DNA from: Thuidium tamariscinum
Lineage: Eukaryota > Streptophyta > Bryopsida > Hypnales > Thuidiaceae
NCBI GenBank assembly: GCA_947034885.2
Contig: OX344758.2
Coordinates: forward strand, 19,743,067-19,807,066
Direction: 5' to 3'
DNA: 64,000 nucleotides
Shown here: one piece after another, positions 1 through 12,448 of the stretch
How the letters are laid out: every line of letters begins with the position of its first letter
Position numbering within the stretch: position 1 is the stretch's first letter
Notes under the pieces: model-generated
Told to the model about the DNA's origin: nothing
The model's database searches: none
What the model saw: only the letters and a program-made list of their open reading frames with translations
Position numbers and translations under genes: made by a program

Positions 1-341
1 TTCAAGCATTTAGGAAGGAACGCATTTAGAAACCATCTTGATTACTTTTTCCATGCTGCAATGCTAGTCCTTGAACAAAGCCAGATTTATTTCTAAACTG
101 TGCATGTATGAGTTTGTGAGGCCTACTGATCACAAATAGGGCCCTATGCCAGACTGTGTTTGAAAATTCATAACTAATTCAGTATTGCTTCAAAAAATAT
201 GAAACAACTTGTGTTAGATTCCTAGAATGTTTTTTTTTCACAAAAAAAAAAGTTCAAAATATTTGCATCAAAAGGAATACATGGAAAAGGGAGATCAGCT
301 CTTAAATGAGCAGTTTCTGAGCCTCCTCCCTTAGTGCCAGA
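1..341 (+). repeat. Dispersed repeat R, copy 1 (cut by window edge)
   Basis: This stretch is closely similar to 58430-58890 and 62219-62915, and in part to 12449-12597. Shared landmarks in order are 'aaccatc..attactttt', 'gttgcaatgctag', 'gaaaattcataa', 'atgaaacaacttgtg' and 'gagcagtttctgagcctcct'. No coding potential is seen. The function is unknown. The copy matters because it supplies the unoccupied version of the sites used by the CACTA element at 11199 and the MITE at 62400. Confidence 0.75.
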
Positions 342-565
342 TTGCACCAGAAAAAATAATTTGGCTAAAAAACACTACAAAAAATGCCAAAAAACTAGGA
401 TGAAATTGCCAAACAACTTTGAAATTTAAAAAAATATTAGATGAAATCGCATGATTGTGGATGAAAACCTTACTATACATGTAATAAGTAGGTGAATGTT
501 GTAATTTGGAGCACCACTATAACATTTTATATTGCCACTATGTCACTTCTTCAAAAATGAAAAAA
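330..565 (+). repeat. GATGAA-rich MITE-like repeat, copy 1
   Basis: Begins near 'agtgccagattgcacc' and continues with spaced 'ggatgaaa' and 'ttgccaaa' words. An inverted copy lies at 12945-13128, and a diverged relative is the Mutator-like element at 21840-22114. The ends of this copy are not resolved and no flanking duplication was found. Confidence 0.55.
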
Positions 566-676
566 AAAAAACTTGATGCACACCGTGGATCTCCTATTTG
601 GTCTATTTTCACAAACATGGAGGATATAAAGGAATGTGTTTTTTGATGTCCCTCATATAAAACATGCACAACTAGT

Positions 677-1210
677 TTAACCCTAAGGCACTCAGACATC
701 CAATTTTTGGACAATGTATAGATTGAAAATGAGATTTTCTGGACAATTGTACAACTTGGATGAAAGTCATCCTAATTTTTAGAGATACTTTTAAAGGTTG
801 TGGTCCTATCCAAGGGTTGGATATGGTATTACTTGAATACAAATTTTTCAAAAATTACAAACATGGAAGTTTGTCAAGTGGTTGACTTACATTGATTCCA
901 GTTCAAACTTGGAATTGCAAAAATGAGGTCATAGAATCAAAGAATAGAAAAAGTCCAAAAAATCACACTATCAAGAGAACCTCATTTCAAATCCTTTAAA
1001 ACAAAATTTACACAAAAGAAAATGACAATATTTTGTGTGTAAAATATTGGTGATAGCATTGGTGAATCTAACCGTACGGATAGAATCTAAAACTCAAACT
1101 CTACAAGTTCTATTTGCATTTCAATTCCAAATTATTCTTCCAAATAGTACTTTAAGATGATTTTTTCAAAATCATCAATTCTAGAAATGAGTTTGGATGC
1201 TTAGGGTTAA
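677..1210. mobile_element. TTAA-flanked inverted-repeat element (weak ends)
   Basis: The left end reads TTAA-CCCTAAGGCAC and the right end reads GGATGCTTAGGG-TTAA, so both ends give TTAACCCTAAG inward, with a second shared block CATCCAA further in. The inside is AT-rich without an open frame. It resembles the family described at 25260 and 47017, but the terminal repeat is short, so this copy is only a candidate. Confidence 0.35.
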
Positions 1211-3346
1211 GAATACATTAGTAAAATTTGAATTGTAGATCGTTGAATTTGAATACTCGTTAGTACTAAAAACTAAAAACCCTGAAAGTGTGACAAATTA
1301 GAAAGATTGACTTTTGAATATAAAATTTGAAAAAAACATTAAAAATAAAAGATACAATTAAAACAAAAATATATGCAAACACAAAAATTTCAAGTTCATG
1401 GGAATCTAGATCTTCAAAAGTTATAGTAAAATGCTACAAAAAATGGACCTCCTTTCTTGCAATCACCTTGGCCTTGTTGAGATCCTTAGAAATAATTAGC
1501 TACTAGATAAATAAATAAATAAATATATTTGGTCTTGTGTTAGTGAGAAAGACTAATTTTTCAAATGTACATATGTAGAGAAAGGAATCCATGAATGGAG
1601 TATGAATAACTTTGGATTAATATGCAATTCTTTCTCTTTGGTGGTTTCATAAAGGTTGCTATGGAATATTGTGAATTCTTTGACAATTTTGTATACATAA
1701 TTATTTAGTTTGATGGAAAAACAAACCATAAAGTGTGCATGAGAAAACCTAAATAATGGTTGATGAAACTAAAATTAATTATCTTGAATTGATTCATGAA
1801 TTTTTCTTTGAACTAGGCTATTTTTTATAGATCATTGGTGTCATGAACAAGTTGTCAATGAAGAAAACTATAATAACAATATGATCATCTACTTTGGCAT
1901 ATTATATATTCCCGTTAGAAAATGATTATTAAAGACATTGTTTGTGAAGAAACTTTTATAATTTTTCAAACCAATCATTTGGAAATTGCTTAAGAACATG
2001 AAAAGCCTAATGCATCTCGAATACTTTGTATTTTGTGACATGGGTGAATTAAAAAAAAACATGGGGTTATTTCATATGAATTCAATAATAAGATTTATTC
2101 TTGAAAAAAAATTGTAAAGAAATCTAGGTGGTACATCTTCTAACCTAGGATGAGATAGCACTAATGAGATAGCACTAATGACTTTGATAATACTGTATAG
2201 TTTTGTAATAGGTACAAAAATTTCCATAATCAATACTTTCTCGTTGGTCAAATCTTGAACAACAAGTCTAGTTTTGTATTTGTTAGGTTTGTCAAGGAAT
2301 TCTAGTTTAATTATGTATTACCATCTGTATGATATGGTGTGTCTTTCTAGCAATATACCAAGTTTTATTCTAATCAATGTTGTGCACTTCTAGTTGCATA
2401 GCTTGTTGCTAGTCAAGATCATGTTTTATATCATCATATGTAATTGCATGAATTTTAAATTCAAAGTTGCCTAAAAATGAATAATAATGTAAGAGTTTAA
2501 TAAAGATTTGCACTCACGGCTAGATATGCAAGCTTCGAGTGGTATAGGAGAACGTTTGGTAGGGTGATAATTTGGGAGACCTAGATGTAGATGTTGAAGT
2601 TGGTTGGAGAGGTAAAATTTTAGGTGATTGAACATACTTTATAGAGAAATCTATAGAAGGTGTAGGCTAAAGGCTTGTAAGGCTAAAGGATTAACCTTAC
2701 AGGACTATTGCTATTAAGACTAACCACAAATAGTGATGGTTTTAGACAAAGTTTCAATGCGGAAGCCTATACTTGAGCTTGAGTACAAAAGATTAATGCA
2801 ACATTAAACATGAAAAATGAATGAGTTTTATGTTCTTCTAATTTAGTTGAATCAAGTGTCTAGGTCTCATCAAATGTAGTGTCATATGACATGATAATGA
2901 ATTTGGTGTTGGGATTGAAGCAACAAAATCTTGTGGATTGTTAATTCCTACAAGTATGCAAGAAGTGACTTTTGAACCCCATGACCCCCATCTTGTCTCT
3001 TTTATGCTTGGATACTCAACATAGATCTTTGTTCTAAAAATTTCAAAGTAGGATATATAGATCTTGTTGCTTATCCATATTGTATACCAGTCTAGACTTG
3101 TGTCAGTTATGGCTTTTATTGTTCGCTTGTTGAGGAGATAGATTGCATGTTAACAACCGCTTACTAGAAGGGTCTTACTAACATGTAGTGATGACCAAAA
3201 ATATCATGTAAGTTGAACAATGGAGTACTTCTATCATTTGGCTAGACCATTTGCTTTGTGGGATAAATGGTTGATTAAATTCATATCTTATCCTTTTCAT
3301 ATTACAAAACTATTAAAATGCATCAAAGATATATTCCTCCCTATTG
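1211..3346. other. AT-rich stretch, no gene seen
   Basis: I see no coding exon, RNA gene or bounded element here. A short AAAT microsatellite lies near 1506-1530. A doubled 'gagatagcactaat' lies at about 2152-2180. The sequence has the base composition of decayed repeat DNA. Confidence 0.5.
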
Positions 3347-3349
3347 TTA

Positions 3350-3927
3350 GGGCTACTTTACACTAAGAAGCTGGGCCAATTTGCTCTACCAAAGGCCAAG
3401 AATCCTTACTTGTGATTGGTTCAAAGGCTAAAATCAGCCCCAACCCCTTTACACCAAGAGGCTGGGCTAATTTCATAGTCTGAATTTTTTATTCTAAAAA
3501 GACATGATCTGAGATGGCCCAAGTATGACCCCAGCTTGCTGAATTGGGTGCACCAAAAATGGAAGGACAATTCTTGGCCTTGGGACTGATTTCAGATTTC
3601 AACTAAAAAAGCTTATCTCATAAAATATTATTATTTTCAACAAATTTGATTTGTTGGATTTTTGTGCAATTGGCCTCAAGGGAGGTTGGCTTGGCTTCTA
3701 GATGTAAAGCAGTCCTAAAATTTTAGCCCGTCTCTTGTTTTTTCTAAATTTTTCTTGAATCGGCTCAACTTCTTGGCCTCAAGGCCTTTACATACGGGAG
3801 AATTGGCCCCACCTGTAATGTTATTATAATGACTAGTTGAGGCCAACCCCAAAGCCAAAAAGGGGCTGAAATTTTGTGCAATTGTCTTGGAGAGAAATTG
3901 GCCTGGCCTCTAGGTGTAAAGCGGCGC
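3350..3927. mobile_element. PIF/Harbinger-like MITE with nested inner copy
   Basis: The left end GGGCTACTTTACAC and the inverted right end GCGCCGCTTTACACC continue into a shared AGAGGC..GGCCAATTT block, giving terminal inverted repeats of about 30 bp. Both sides carry TTA (3347-3349 and 3928-3930), the target duplication usual for PIF/Harbinger elements. A second inverted pair with the same CTTTACACC motif lies inside (about 3425-3460 and 3685-3725), so one element appears nested in another of its family. There is no transposase frame. The superfamily is inferred from TSD and end structure only. Confidence 0.6.
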
Positions 3928-3930
3928 TTA

Positions 3931-5289
3931 GTTTGAAGTGTGAATAGTTTGTAGCTTGATGATTTTCTTCTCTAGTTTTGAACTTGATGAGTTTATAAAC
4001 ACATAGAATTGGTTCCACTAGCTAATGTAAATGAAGTACAAACTATGAGTATTTGGTAGGTGACAAACTTTATTGGATCTAATTTCAATTTTTCTATTGT
4101 TAGAGCCATACTATTAAAAAAAAGTGGGCTATGTGTGATGAACAATCTATCAAACTCTCATAAAAATTAGTTAAAAATTTAGGATATCCTTTTTTCGAAA
4201 TTTCCTCTTACTCCAATTGAACGTCATCACATGTATTTCTTCATCTTTTAGATTCCCTAGAAGTGGTTGACCTTATTTAAGGAATAATTGAATGTGCAGG
4301 GCTCGTTTATTTCTATAGTCCAATTATCCAATTTCTAAAATCATATAGTAAGCTCTTGAGTCTACACTTGCATTATTGAAATCTCACACACAAGATATAT
4401 CTCTTCCTCATATGACATCATGAGCAACTATTGGTCTAAACTCATAGAAATTACCTCTTCTGGTTGATATTGCTAGGGCATCACAACACCTAAGGTTTGT
4501 TCATAGAGTTCATGTTATGCATGTGACAAAAGGTCTAGATCAATACTCTCACTTTTTATTTTACAGTGTCATTGCTTCCCTTGATCTCAATCCAACAAGG
4601 TTGAGATGGGCTAATAGCAAATTCTTACTCAAGTTGGTACTATATCAATAGGACATAAAGTCTTTACAACCTCAATGACTCTAAAACATCCAATCCCATC
4701 CAAATCAATAGGTTCACTTTCAAACAATTTTTCTTCCACTTGAAAAGACACATGACTTAAAAGCTAGGCCGTTAAAAACTAAGATGTTGCATTTATATGG
4801 TTCCATTTGGCATAATGCCATAGCAATCAATTCATAGCAGGCACAAATTAATTTAGGATTTGATATAAAGTGCATACATTAGAGAAAATTTCAGCCCAAG
4901 TGTAGGCCACTTGGATGCATGAAAATGTACAATTACAACTAAAATCAGCCCAAACTAGCAGTCAGAGAATTTGTAAGGTGAGCAATCAGCTCATGTCCCT
5001 TGTCAGATTTTCAATTAAATAAATCTTCAAAAAAGATTTTTTTTTCATTTCATTTTATTTATTTAAAAAAAATTCTTTAAAAAATTTTCTTTTGAGAATT
5101 ATTTTTTTATTTAATTGTAATTGCACATTTACTAAAACTAAAACAGCCCTCTATAGGGTCCATATTTTCTATAATGTGTTTTACTACAAGAAATCCTGAA
5201 ACTTCCCTACATAGGTTTTAAACATACTCACTATCATAAGAAATATTAGGCTACGTTCAAACTATCATACACCATATTTGAAGCTCACT
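3931..5289. other. AT-rich stretch, no gene seen
   Basis: No feature with support. Reading frames are short and stop-rich, and no inverted repeat with a flanking duplication was noticed. Confidence 0.45.
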
Positions 5290-5795
5290 CTATCTTTGCC
5301 GATATAAAAGACTTGACACCATACAATGCATCTTTGGCTCTCCTCTCCCTTACAAGTTTTCTAGATTATGTATATTATGGATTCTCTTCTACAGGGATGC
5401 TTTATGGTTGTATTGGATTGCTATGAATCACCTTGTTTTTGTACAAGAAAGGTGTTTTTTCCAAGTTTTCTAAGACACAATTTGGAATACACTCTTAGAC
5501 CTTGGTTGAACTAATCTACTCAAATCCAAACATGTAGCTAGATCTCAACCATAGGATGTTGATCAGATATCCCAACACTTCAATAGTATATGGCTTCATA
5601 CTATTCTAGCTAAACAAAATTATTAGAGCACTTAGGGACCCCCTCCATTGCATTTAAATGTAGTTTTCCATCGATTTTTGTTCTTTGAATTTTGACTCTG
5701 CCTCTTCTTGTGACTAGCCTATGGGCTTGGTGTTTGTTTCTATTTCTTTATTATAATACAATGGATTTCCATTTGTCATCAATAAATACATGTAT
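5290..5795 (+). pseudogene. L1-type LINE 3' fragment, decayed (copy 1)
   Basis: The frame near 5386-5430 reads FYRDALWLYWIAMNH, like the tryptophan-rich stretch near the carboxyl end of plant L1 ORF2 proteins (L-R-x-A-L-W-x-I-W-I-A-x-N). The segment ends with 'ttattataatacaatgg..', then 'tcaataaataca', resembling a LINE 3' end. A related fragment with a clear target duplication is at 30558-31379. The frame is broken by stops and there is no 5' part. The left boundary is approximate. Confidence 0.5.
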
Positions 5796-6216
5796 CAATC
5801 ATCTATCTATCTATGAAATAATCATAAACTACAAAATAGAATATTAAAAATAAAAATAATCAAAAAATTAAGGGAAAAAAGATATCTGTCGGGGCCATTG
5901 TCTTTCAAGGTTCTTTATATTTTTTCCTCTTTTTTTTTAACAAATGAAAATCTATCGCACAACAAAAGATACAAAACAATGAAATCCACACAACCAGACA
6001 AAAGGAGAATGAAAATAGGAAGATTAGGTGAATATGCAAGGAGCCTGCCCTTGCTGGTTCCAAATAACCAAATCCCAAAATTTCAATGGAAGTTGTCCAT
6101 GTGTTATAATAATAATAATAATCTATATTATTATTAATTTAAAAAATATATATTGGTACTAAACGGCTAGTTGATAGAGAAGTTAGGTAGGCTGAGAGGT
6201 TCTAAAAGCAAGCAAG

Positions 6217-6326
6217 CTCTAAAATGGAACACCTTCATAAATGTACATTGTTTGTACATGTTTCTTTTTGATAGCCTTCAATAATGTACAAATAGTGTAC
6301 ATTTAAAAGGGTGTTCCATTTTAGAG
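6217..6326. mobile_element. Hairpin MITE, left copy
   Basis: Perfect 17-bp terminal inverted repeats (CTCTAAAATGGAACACC at 6217-6233, inverted at 6310-6326) enclose a second imperfect inverted pair around 'aaatgtacattgtttgtac'. The whole 110 bp can fold on itself. A near-identical copy at 11032-11141 arose with the tandem duplication. No target duplication is evident, so the superfamily is unknown. Confidence 0.65.
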
Positions 6327-6382
6327 TCCTATGCCACTTCAACTTCAATTTTCATAATGAATTCTACAAAGCTCCAAAAATA

Positions 6383-6708
6383 CACTATAAGAAACTCGCG
6401 TTTTTTGTGTCGTCAAAATAAAAACACATCATGTTTTTAAAAAACGTGACAGCGCTCGCAGTTGTTAGTTTTAATTACACAGGATTTTATTAGATGTCAC
6501 TAGAAACATTGCATGTTTTTTGTGCAATGTGGATATGTCCACTGAGACAAGGATTTTTGTTTGGATGTCACATAGAATATGGTAAGATTTTTCAAACATT
6601 CAAAAAAACATAGATGGCCATGTCAGCAAAGACTTCATTCTAATTTTGAAAAAATTAATAAAAAAATTAATAGTCTGTAGTGAAAAATTTAGAGAAAGGG
6701 TAGCCACA
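6383..6708. mobile_element. CACTA element 5' part, left duplicate
   Basis: Starts CACTATAAGAAACTCGCG, preceded by ATA, exactly like the complete element at 11199. The sequence stays collinear to 'tagccaca', where the LTR-type insertion enters, and resumes at 10562-10606. It then stops at the tandem-duplication junction, so this copy never had its 3' end. Confidence 0.75.
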
Positions 6709-9700
6709 TGTGGGCGCTTTATTCCCACCCTTGGAATAAAGTGTACACAACCAGGCTCTACTATTTTGTGGATGATTCCTAGTGGGTGTCTAACCTACGT
6801 GTAATCCAATTACGCCTTCCAAGCAATGGATCTTTCTAATTTCCTACTCCTAATCGATCTCCTTGCAATTGCTAGGGTGAAATGTCTTCACTTTTGGTTT
6901 TGATTGAATTTGGCTAAGTCTTTTTGGTTGTTTTTGAATTCTTCAGGGTGAAGGGAGTTTAAACTTCACTTGATTTGGTCAATCCTTTTTGACCTTCGTA
7001 CAAGTGAGCGGTTTTTGTCTAAGTATGCATTCTATTCTAGCTTCTTTGTTGTTTACTTGTATTCAAAGTAGTTGTGGGTTTTTTTATGTTCTAAGATATC
7101 TTTTATTTAATCCTAATTCGTTTCCAAGTTGTTCTCTTAATTTCAACAATGGTTCACTTCACTAAGTCTAACTTCTTGGATTAAACACGGAAATAGGTAA
7201 TTGGAGTAAAAAAGGGGATAAGTTTATCCCTTTCAACGTAAAAAACCTCAATACTCAATCTTAGAGTAAAGACAAATTCCTATGGTAAATCTTGACCGTT
7301 GACCGGTTTACCGAAACTTATCTCTCGATTACTTTTCTTTGGAATTGCTCCCAGTTTTCAGCTTTTAACTTCTACTTCTAATCAAATGTCTAATCTTCCA
7401 AAATCTAGGTTTTTGGTAATTCTATCCTTTGTAATGACGTTGAATTTGGGTAATTCTAGGTTTGTATTACTTTCTAATTTGGTGGATAATGGCTAAAGTC
7501 TATGTTAAAGAAATTCGAAAAGATGGAAAAAAAAGGGTTTTCAGAGACTAACCTCCATCATGATGGCTCCCAGGTCTTCGTGTGATTCCATGAAGTCTCC
7601 ACCTCGTGCTTGATCCACCTCCAGCATAATATTTTGGATTTTGGTTTGAATACCTTTGAATGGGGTATCTCCCTTCAAAACCTCCCTCCTTCCTTTACCT
7701 TTGTTTTGTAGTTTTCTTTATCTTTTGAGCTTCTTCCTTCTCTTTTAAATAGTTCCCAAAGTCAACCTATAAAATATCCTAATATAATCTTATTTTTGAA
7801 ATTAATCACTAAATGGTTTTGAAAGTCAATTCCACTACAACTAAGGTTTCCCAACTTTTCTCCAAATTGGCAAACCTCTAACTTCTCAAAGTCAAACTAT
7901 TCTTTTATTTGTTTTTCTCTATTTGTCTCTAATCTAAAACATCCGTGGTTAAGAAAGTCAACTTATTCTACGTGGTTTTCCGCACCACCCAACTCCCTTC
8001 TTCTTCCTCCCCTATTGCTAATGCTTAAATCTTCACTCACACTTCTACACACACACTTGTGCGCTTGATCTTGGAGCTTGTACTTGCAAATTTTGGGGAG
8101 ATTTGGGAAGAATGGCTTGAGCTGGACCTTCAACAACTCGAGTTTTATCAACTGGATGTGTGTATCAAGTTTCTGGGGAGCCAGAACCCCTTCTGGGTTG
8201 ACTTCAGGGTAGCTAATATGCCTCCCAAAGGCTGGGAGGGCTTCTGATCTGGATGGGGTGTGTTTGGGAGGCTGGTCAACTTTGGTTGACCAGATCAGAC
8301 CTGCCCTCACCTTGCTCCCTTCCTTCACCTGGTTCTGGACTTGCTTAGCCTGTTCTGATCTTTGGATTCTCACTCAGTTTGGGAATTTTGGTGTTTTCTG
8401 GCTAATTCTCACACTCTCTGACTTCCTTCTAGTTTGAGAATTTAATCTAAATTAATTCCTACACTCAAGCTTAGACTTAGTCCTCAGAAATTCTTCTAAG
8501 AGTCACACCAGGTGGTACAATTTTCCACAAAATTCAAAACCAGGCCCCCTTGGGGTATCACCCCGTTTGGTTTTGTTCAAAACCAGTTTGATGTGGATCA
8601 AGTTAACATAACCAATCTATATTTAATGGCTGTTAACCAACCGATCTGTACTCACTAGCTGTCAGTGCCGACTGGCGGATGTAGTGCCGGCTGATTGGTG
8701 GCCGGGGCTGGTCCTGGCTGTTGGTCCGAGGTGGAATTTTAATCTTTCTAAAACCCAGCAGTTGCTACCCACGGGTATTACAAATTTTGGGGTCTCCTAA
8801 AAGGACCCTTTCACAAAAAAAACAAATTGGAATTTCGGTATAAGTAAGTTCAAAGCTTCGTCGTCCGGGTGCTTCAAGCCTGAATTTTGGAAAAAATCTA
8901 ATGGAAAAAATCACAAGTCCCTAGAATTTCGACGATAGCTTCGCCGTCCTAGAGGTGTGGACCTCAAATTCTAGGATGACGCCAGGGCTCCGCTTACTCT
9001 AAGAGCCAAAAAGAAGTGTGGATCCTACCCAACTTCCTCGGTGCAATAAGGACCCAAATCACCCGTTTAAGCTTAGGGGGATCCTCGATAAGCCAATCCA
9101 GGCTGTGAATCCCTTGTCAAAAGACTTAAATCGAATGGTTTCGATATCAATCTTCAAAATAGAATACTAATGGAAATTCAAGTGTGTCAAAGGACAAGAG
9201 TGGAGGATACCAAACTTGCAAGATAATCACTTGTCATATAGACTTGAGAAAATGATAGAGATGATGGAATGGATGCAAGTGGTATGAGAGAGTTTTCGAA
9301 AAGAGGTTTGATAATGAAAAGAGTTTTTGAAATTGAAATAAGAGGTGTGATATGAAAATGATAAGAGGTGTAAGAGGTGTGGAATGAGGGGAGGGGGAGG
9401 CCTTTTATACATTTCCAAGGCCTCTTCCCCCCTCAAGTTACGAACTAAACTACCAAAGAAAATCCAAATTAACGATCTAAAAATCTACCCTACTGCTGTA
9501 GCTATTCTAACTTTTGGAGAAATGGTCCGATCGCCAAACGGACAGCGCCATTAGCTCTAGAAGACCCAAATTAGTCTAAGGGAGCCCCTACCCCTTACTC
9601 TCGGAGCCCAAATGCGCTCCAAAGCTAACATTCACAAACCGGTAAAAAGGGTGGAAAATCTATCTTTTGGAATTGATTTTTCCCAAAGGTTTTGACTAGC

Positions 9701-10556
9701 CAGGGTTGTCGGGAAGGTCCAAGAATGTCGGAAAAGAGTCTAAGTTGACCCGAATCGGGCTCCGTATGCTCCCGTGCGCTGGTCAACTCACAAGAGTTTT
9801 GGTAAAACCATCAAAACTTGTCTCCGCTGTCGGTTCTGGTACTTGTTGATGTCAGAATGTCTTGAAATTTGGCAGGACGCTTATTTATGCTAAAACATAC
9901 TATCCTAATTTTTAGTGGGATTTTACCATCACCGTGGAATTTTCTATGAATTTCCAATTGCCGGTAAAAGCGGTTGACTTCCCATGGAGTCATTTCCGTA
10001 ATCCAGAAAATTACGAAACTCTTAGGGGATCTTCTAAAAAGCCCCCTAATGACAAGTGCAAAGTTTTGCTAAAAACATACACTGTCTAATTAAAGTAGAA
10101 ATTGCACTATGGCGGAATTAATTCCTCCGGGGAGGAATCATTCCCGTACAAAGGAATCTCTACTAGTTGGCTTTGCCGTGACGCTCGTAGGAGACTGTCG
10201 GACTCCCGTGGTTGCCAATCGGAATCCAATCTTCCGGGAACCCTCGTCAAGTATTCCGATAATGCCTGCCTTAATGCTTTAGCGCTAAGTCGCATCTCGA
10301 GTATTTGCTAGTGTAATCTCCTGTGAATTGCGTAATATCATGTCTAATCTCCTGATAAGTTGTAGAAACTGGCTCAAAGGAGTCTTTTAACGTACTCTGG
10401 AATAATTATACCCATTTCTCCATCATTAGCGGGAATTGGATCAATCCTACTTTGAGCACTCTTTTTAGTTGGTTTTTAACCATAATGACCCTAAATATGA
10501 GCAATAAGCGAAAAAAAGAAAAATCCAAGGCCTAAGTGACAATGACGGGACTCACA
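6709..10556. mobile_element. Solo-LTR-like insertion (3.85 kb, TG..CA)
   Basis: The segment begins TGTGGGCGC and ends GACTCACA, the TG..CA termini of LTR retrotransposons, and is flanked by the 5-bp direct repeat CCACA (6704-6708 and 10557-10561). The other duplicate has the uninterrupted sequence GCCACATGGCATG at 11557-11569, so the insertion and its target duplication are confirmed inside the window. I found no second copy of the start or end within the insertion and no gag/pol frame. A solo LTR from a long-LTR family is therefore the likeliest reading. A LARD-like non-autonomous unit remains possible. Base composition between about 7.9 and 10.4 kb is richer in GC than the surroundings. Confidence 0.75.
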
Positions 10557-10606
10557 CCACATGGCATGTTTTGTAGAGAAAAAGGGAATGGATGGATGAT
10601 TTGGAT

Positions 10607-11607
10607 CTATCTATCTATCTATCTATTTATGAAATAATCATAAACTACAAAATAGAATATTAAAAATAAAAATAATCAAAAAATTAAGGGAAAAAAGATA
10701 TTTGTCGGGGCCATTGTCTTTCAAGGTTCTTTATATTTTTTCCTCTTTTTTTTAACAAATGAAAATCTATCACACAACAAAAGATACAAAACAATGAAAT
10801 CCACACAACCAGACAAAAGGAGAATGAAAATAGGAAGATTAGGTGAATATGCAAGGAGCCTGCCCTTGCCGGTTCCAAATAACCAAATCCCAAAATTTCA
10901 ATGGAAGTTGTCCATGTGTTATAATAATAATAATAATCTATATTATTATTAATTTAAAAAATATATATTGGTACTAAATGGCTAGTTGATAGAGAAGTTA
11001 GGTAGGCTGGGAGGTTTTAAAAGCAGGCAAGCTCTAAAATGGAACATCTTCATAAATGTACATTGTTTGTACATGTTTCTTTTTGATAGCCTTCAATAAT
11101 GTACAAATAGTGTACATTTAAAAGGGTGTTCCATTTTAGAGTCCTATGCCACTTCAACTTCAATTTTCATAATGAATTCCACAAAGCTCCAAAAAATACA
11201 CTATAAGAAACTCGCGTTTTCTGTGTCATCAAAATAAAAACACATCATGTTTTTAAAAACGCATCATGTTTTTAAAAACGCATCATGTTTTTAAAAAACG
11301 TGACAGCGCTTGCAGTTGTTAGTTTTAATTACACAGGATTTTATTAGATGTCACTAGAAACATTGCATGTTTTTTGTGCAATGTGGATATGTCCACTGAG
11401 ACAAGGATTTTTGTTTGGATGTCACATAGAATATGGTAAGATTTTTCAAACATTCAAAAAAACATAGATGGCCATGTCAGCAAAGACTTCATTCTAATTT
11501 TGAAAAAATTAATAAAAAAATTTATGGTTTGTAGTGAAAAATTTAGAGACAGGGTAGCCACATGGCATGTTTTGCAGAAAAAAAGGGAATGAATGGATGA
11601 TTTGGAT
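10607..11607. repeat. Tandem duplication, right copy
   Basis: Near-identical to 5801-6708 plus 10562-10606. The junction lies at 'gatttggat|ctatctat' near 10606, inside or next to a CTAT microsatellite, while the same left-side words at 11598-11607 continue into unique CACTA sequence ('gcataatatgg'). This copy has three rather than one unit of a roughly 20-bp 'catcatgtttttaaaaa' repeat near 11240-11297. Confidence 0.85.
11032..11141. mobile_element. Hairpin MITE, right copy
   Basis: Duplicate of the hairpin at 6217-6326. One terminal position differs (ggaacatc versus ggaacacc), so its inverted repeat is 16 of 17. Confidence 0.65.
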
Positions 11608-12448
11608 GCATAATATGGATGAAAACAAGTAGTCTTTATACTAGTCCAGTGGTAGGAGGAGAGACAATCCATATGGGATATGCAAGAATAATGTTGAGAT
11701 GTTTAAGAAAACATCTCGATGTTTGAAATGACATCAACATGTCTAAATGACGTGACATGTCTCAAATGACATCAACATATTCAAATGTCAAGTTGCCATT
11801 TTCTCAAATCCCATATCTTTTGTCTCACCTAGGGCTGAGAAAAGATATAAGTATATTCTTTCCCTCCTTCATTTTCATTAACTTTAAATGAAGTGATCTT
11901 TTCATTTTGCCATCAAAAATTCTCAAGAATGTAAATGGTAAGTTTTTAAATTTTTTCTAATTTAATAGTTTTATTTGTTTTGTTTTATTTTTAATTTAAT
12001 ATTATTTGTTTTCTGACTTGGCCTTGTAGATACAATATGTACTAATTGACATTTAATTTGATGTCTAAAAAAAACATCTAAATTGGCATCTTAAAAAACA
12101 CCATTAAAATTTTTAAGTGACCCAAAAGTGTGCTGACAAAGCATTCCACATTGGTATAATTTGGGGTCCACGTCACAAAAAACATGGATGAGGCAATGGA
12201 TGAAAAAAAATCATAGGTGGCATTGCCCACCAAAAAATTGCTGATGTGGACCTTCCCGCACTGCCAAATGGCACTATTTGGGGCCCTCAAATTAACCTGT
12301 CTTGAAGGACGTCTAAAAAAAGAACGTGTTTTCCGTTTTTTCCACCATGTTTTCTGCTTGTCCATTTTGACGGATTTTAGATGATATTGTGTTTGACACG
12401 AAATTGCATTTTTTTTGACATCCCAGAATTCGTTGTTTTCTTATAGTG
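11199..12448. mobile_element. Complete non-autonomous CACTA (En/Spm-type) element
   Basis: The left end CACTATAAGAAACTCGCG and the inverted right end CACTATAAGAAAACAACG share a perfect 12-bp terminus typical of CACTA elements. Both flanks carry ATA (11196-11198 and 12449-12451), the 3-bp duplication expected of this superfamily. The host sequence 'gctccaaaaaATA | ATAcaaaacaacttg' matches repeat R at 183-205 ('gcttcaaaaaATAtgaaacaacttg'), an unoccupied site. The element is 1250 bp and holds no transposase frame; a 95-codon open frame inside has no recognisable features. Confidence 0.85.

Larger units (their letters stand above)
5801..6708. repeat. Tandem duplication, left copy (first part)
   Basis: This block is nearly identical to 10607-11562. 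Together with 10562-10606 it forms the left unit of a direct tandem duplication of about 1 kb. It starts in a CTAT microsatellite and holds, in order, an A/T-rich unit with an ATA microsatellite, the 110-bp hairpin at 6217-6326, part of repeat R and the 5' end of a CACTA element (6383). It is interrupted after 6708 by the LTR-type insertion at 6709-10556. The right copy has extra 'cgcatcatgtttttaaaaa' units. Confidence 0.85.

Noticed and set aside
7963-8373. 136-codon minus-strand frame
   Set aside because: Inside the solo-LTR-like insertion, with an overlapping plus-strand frame and no domain.
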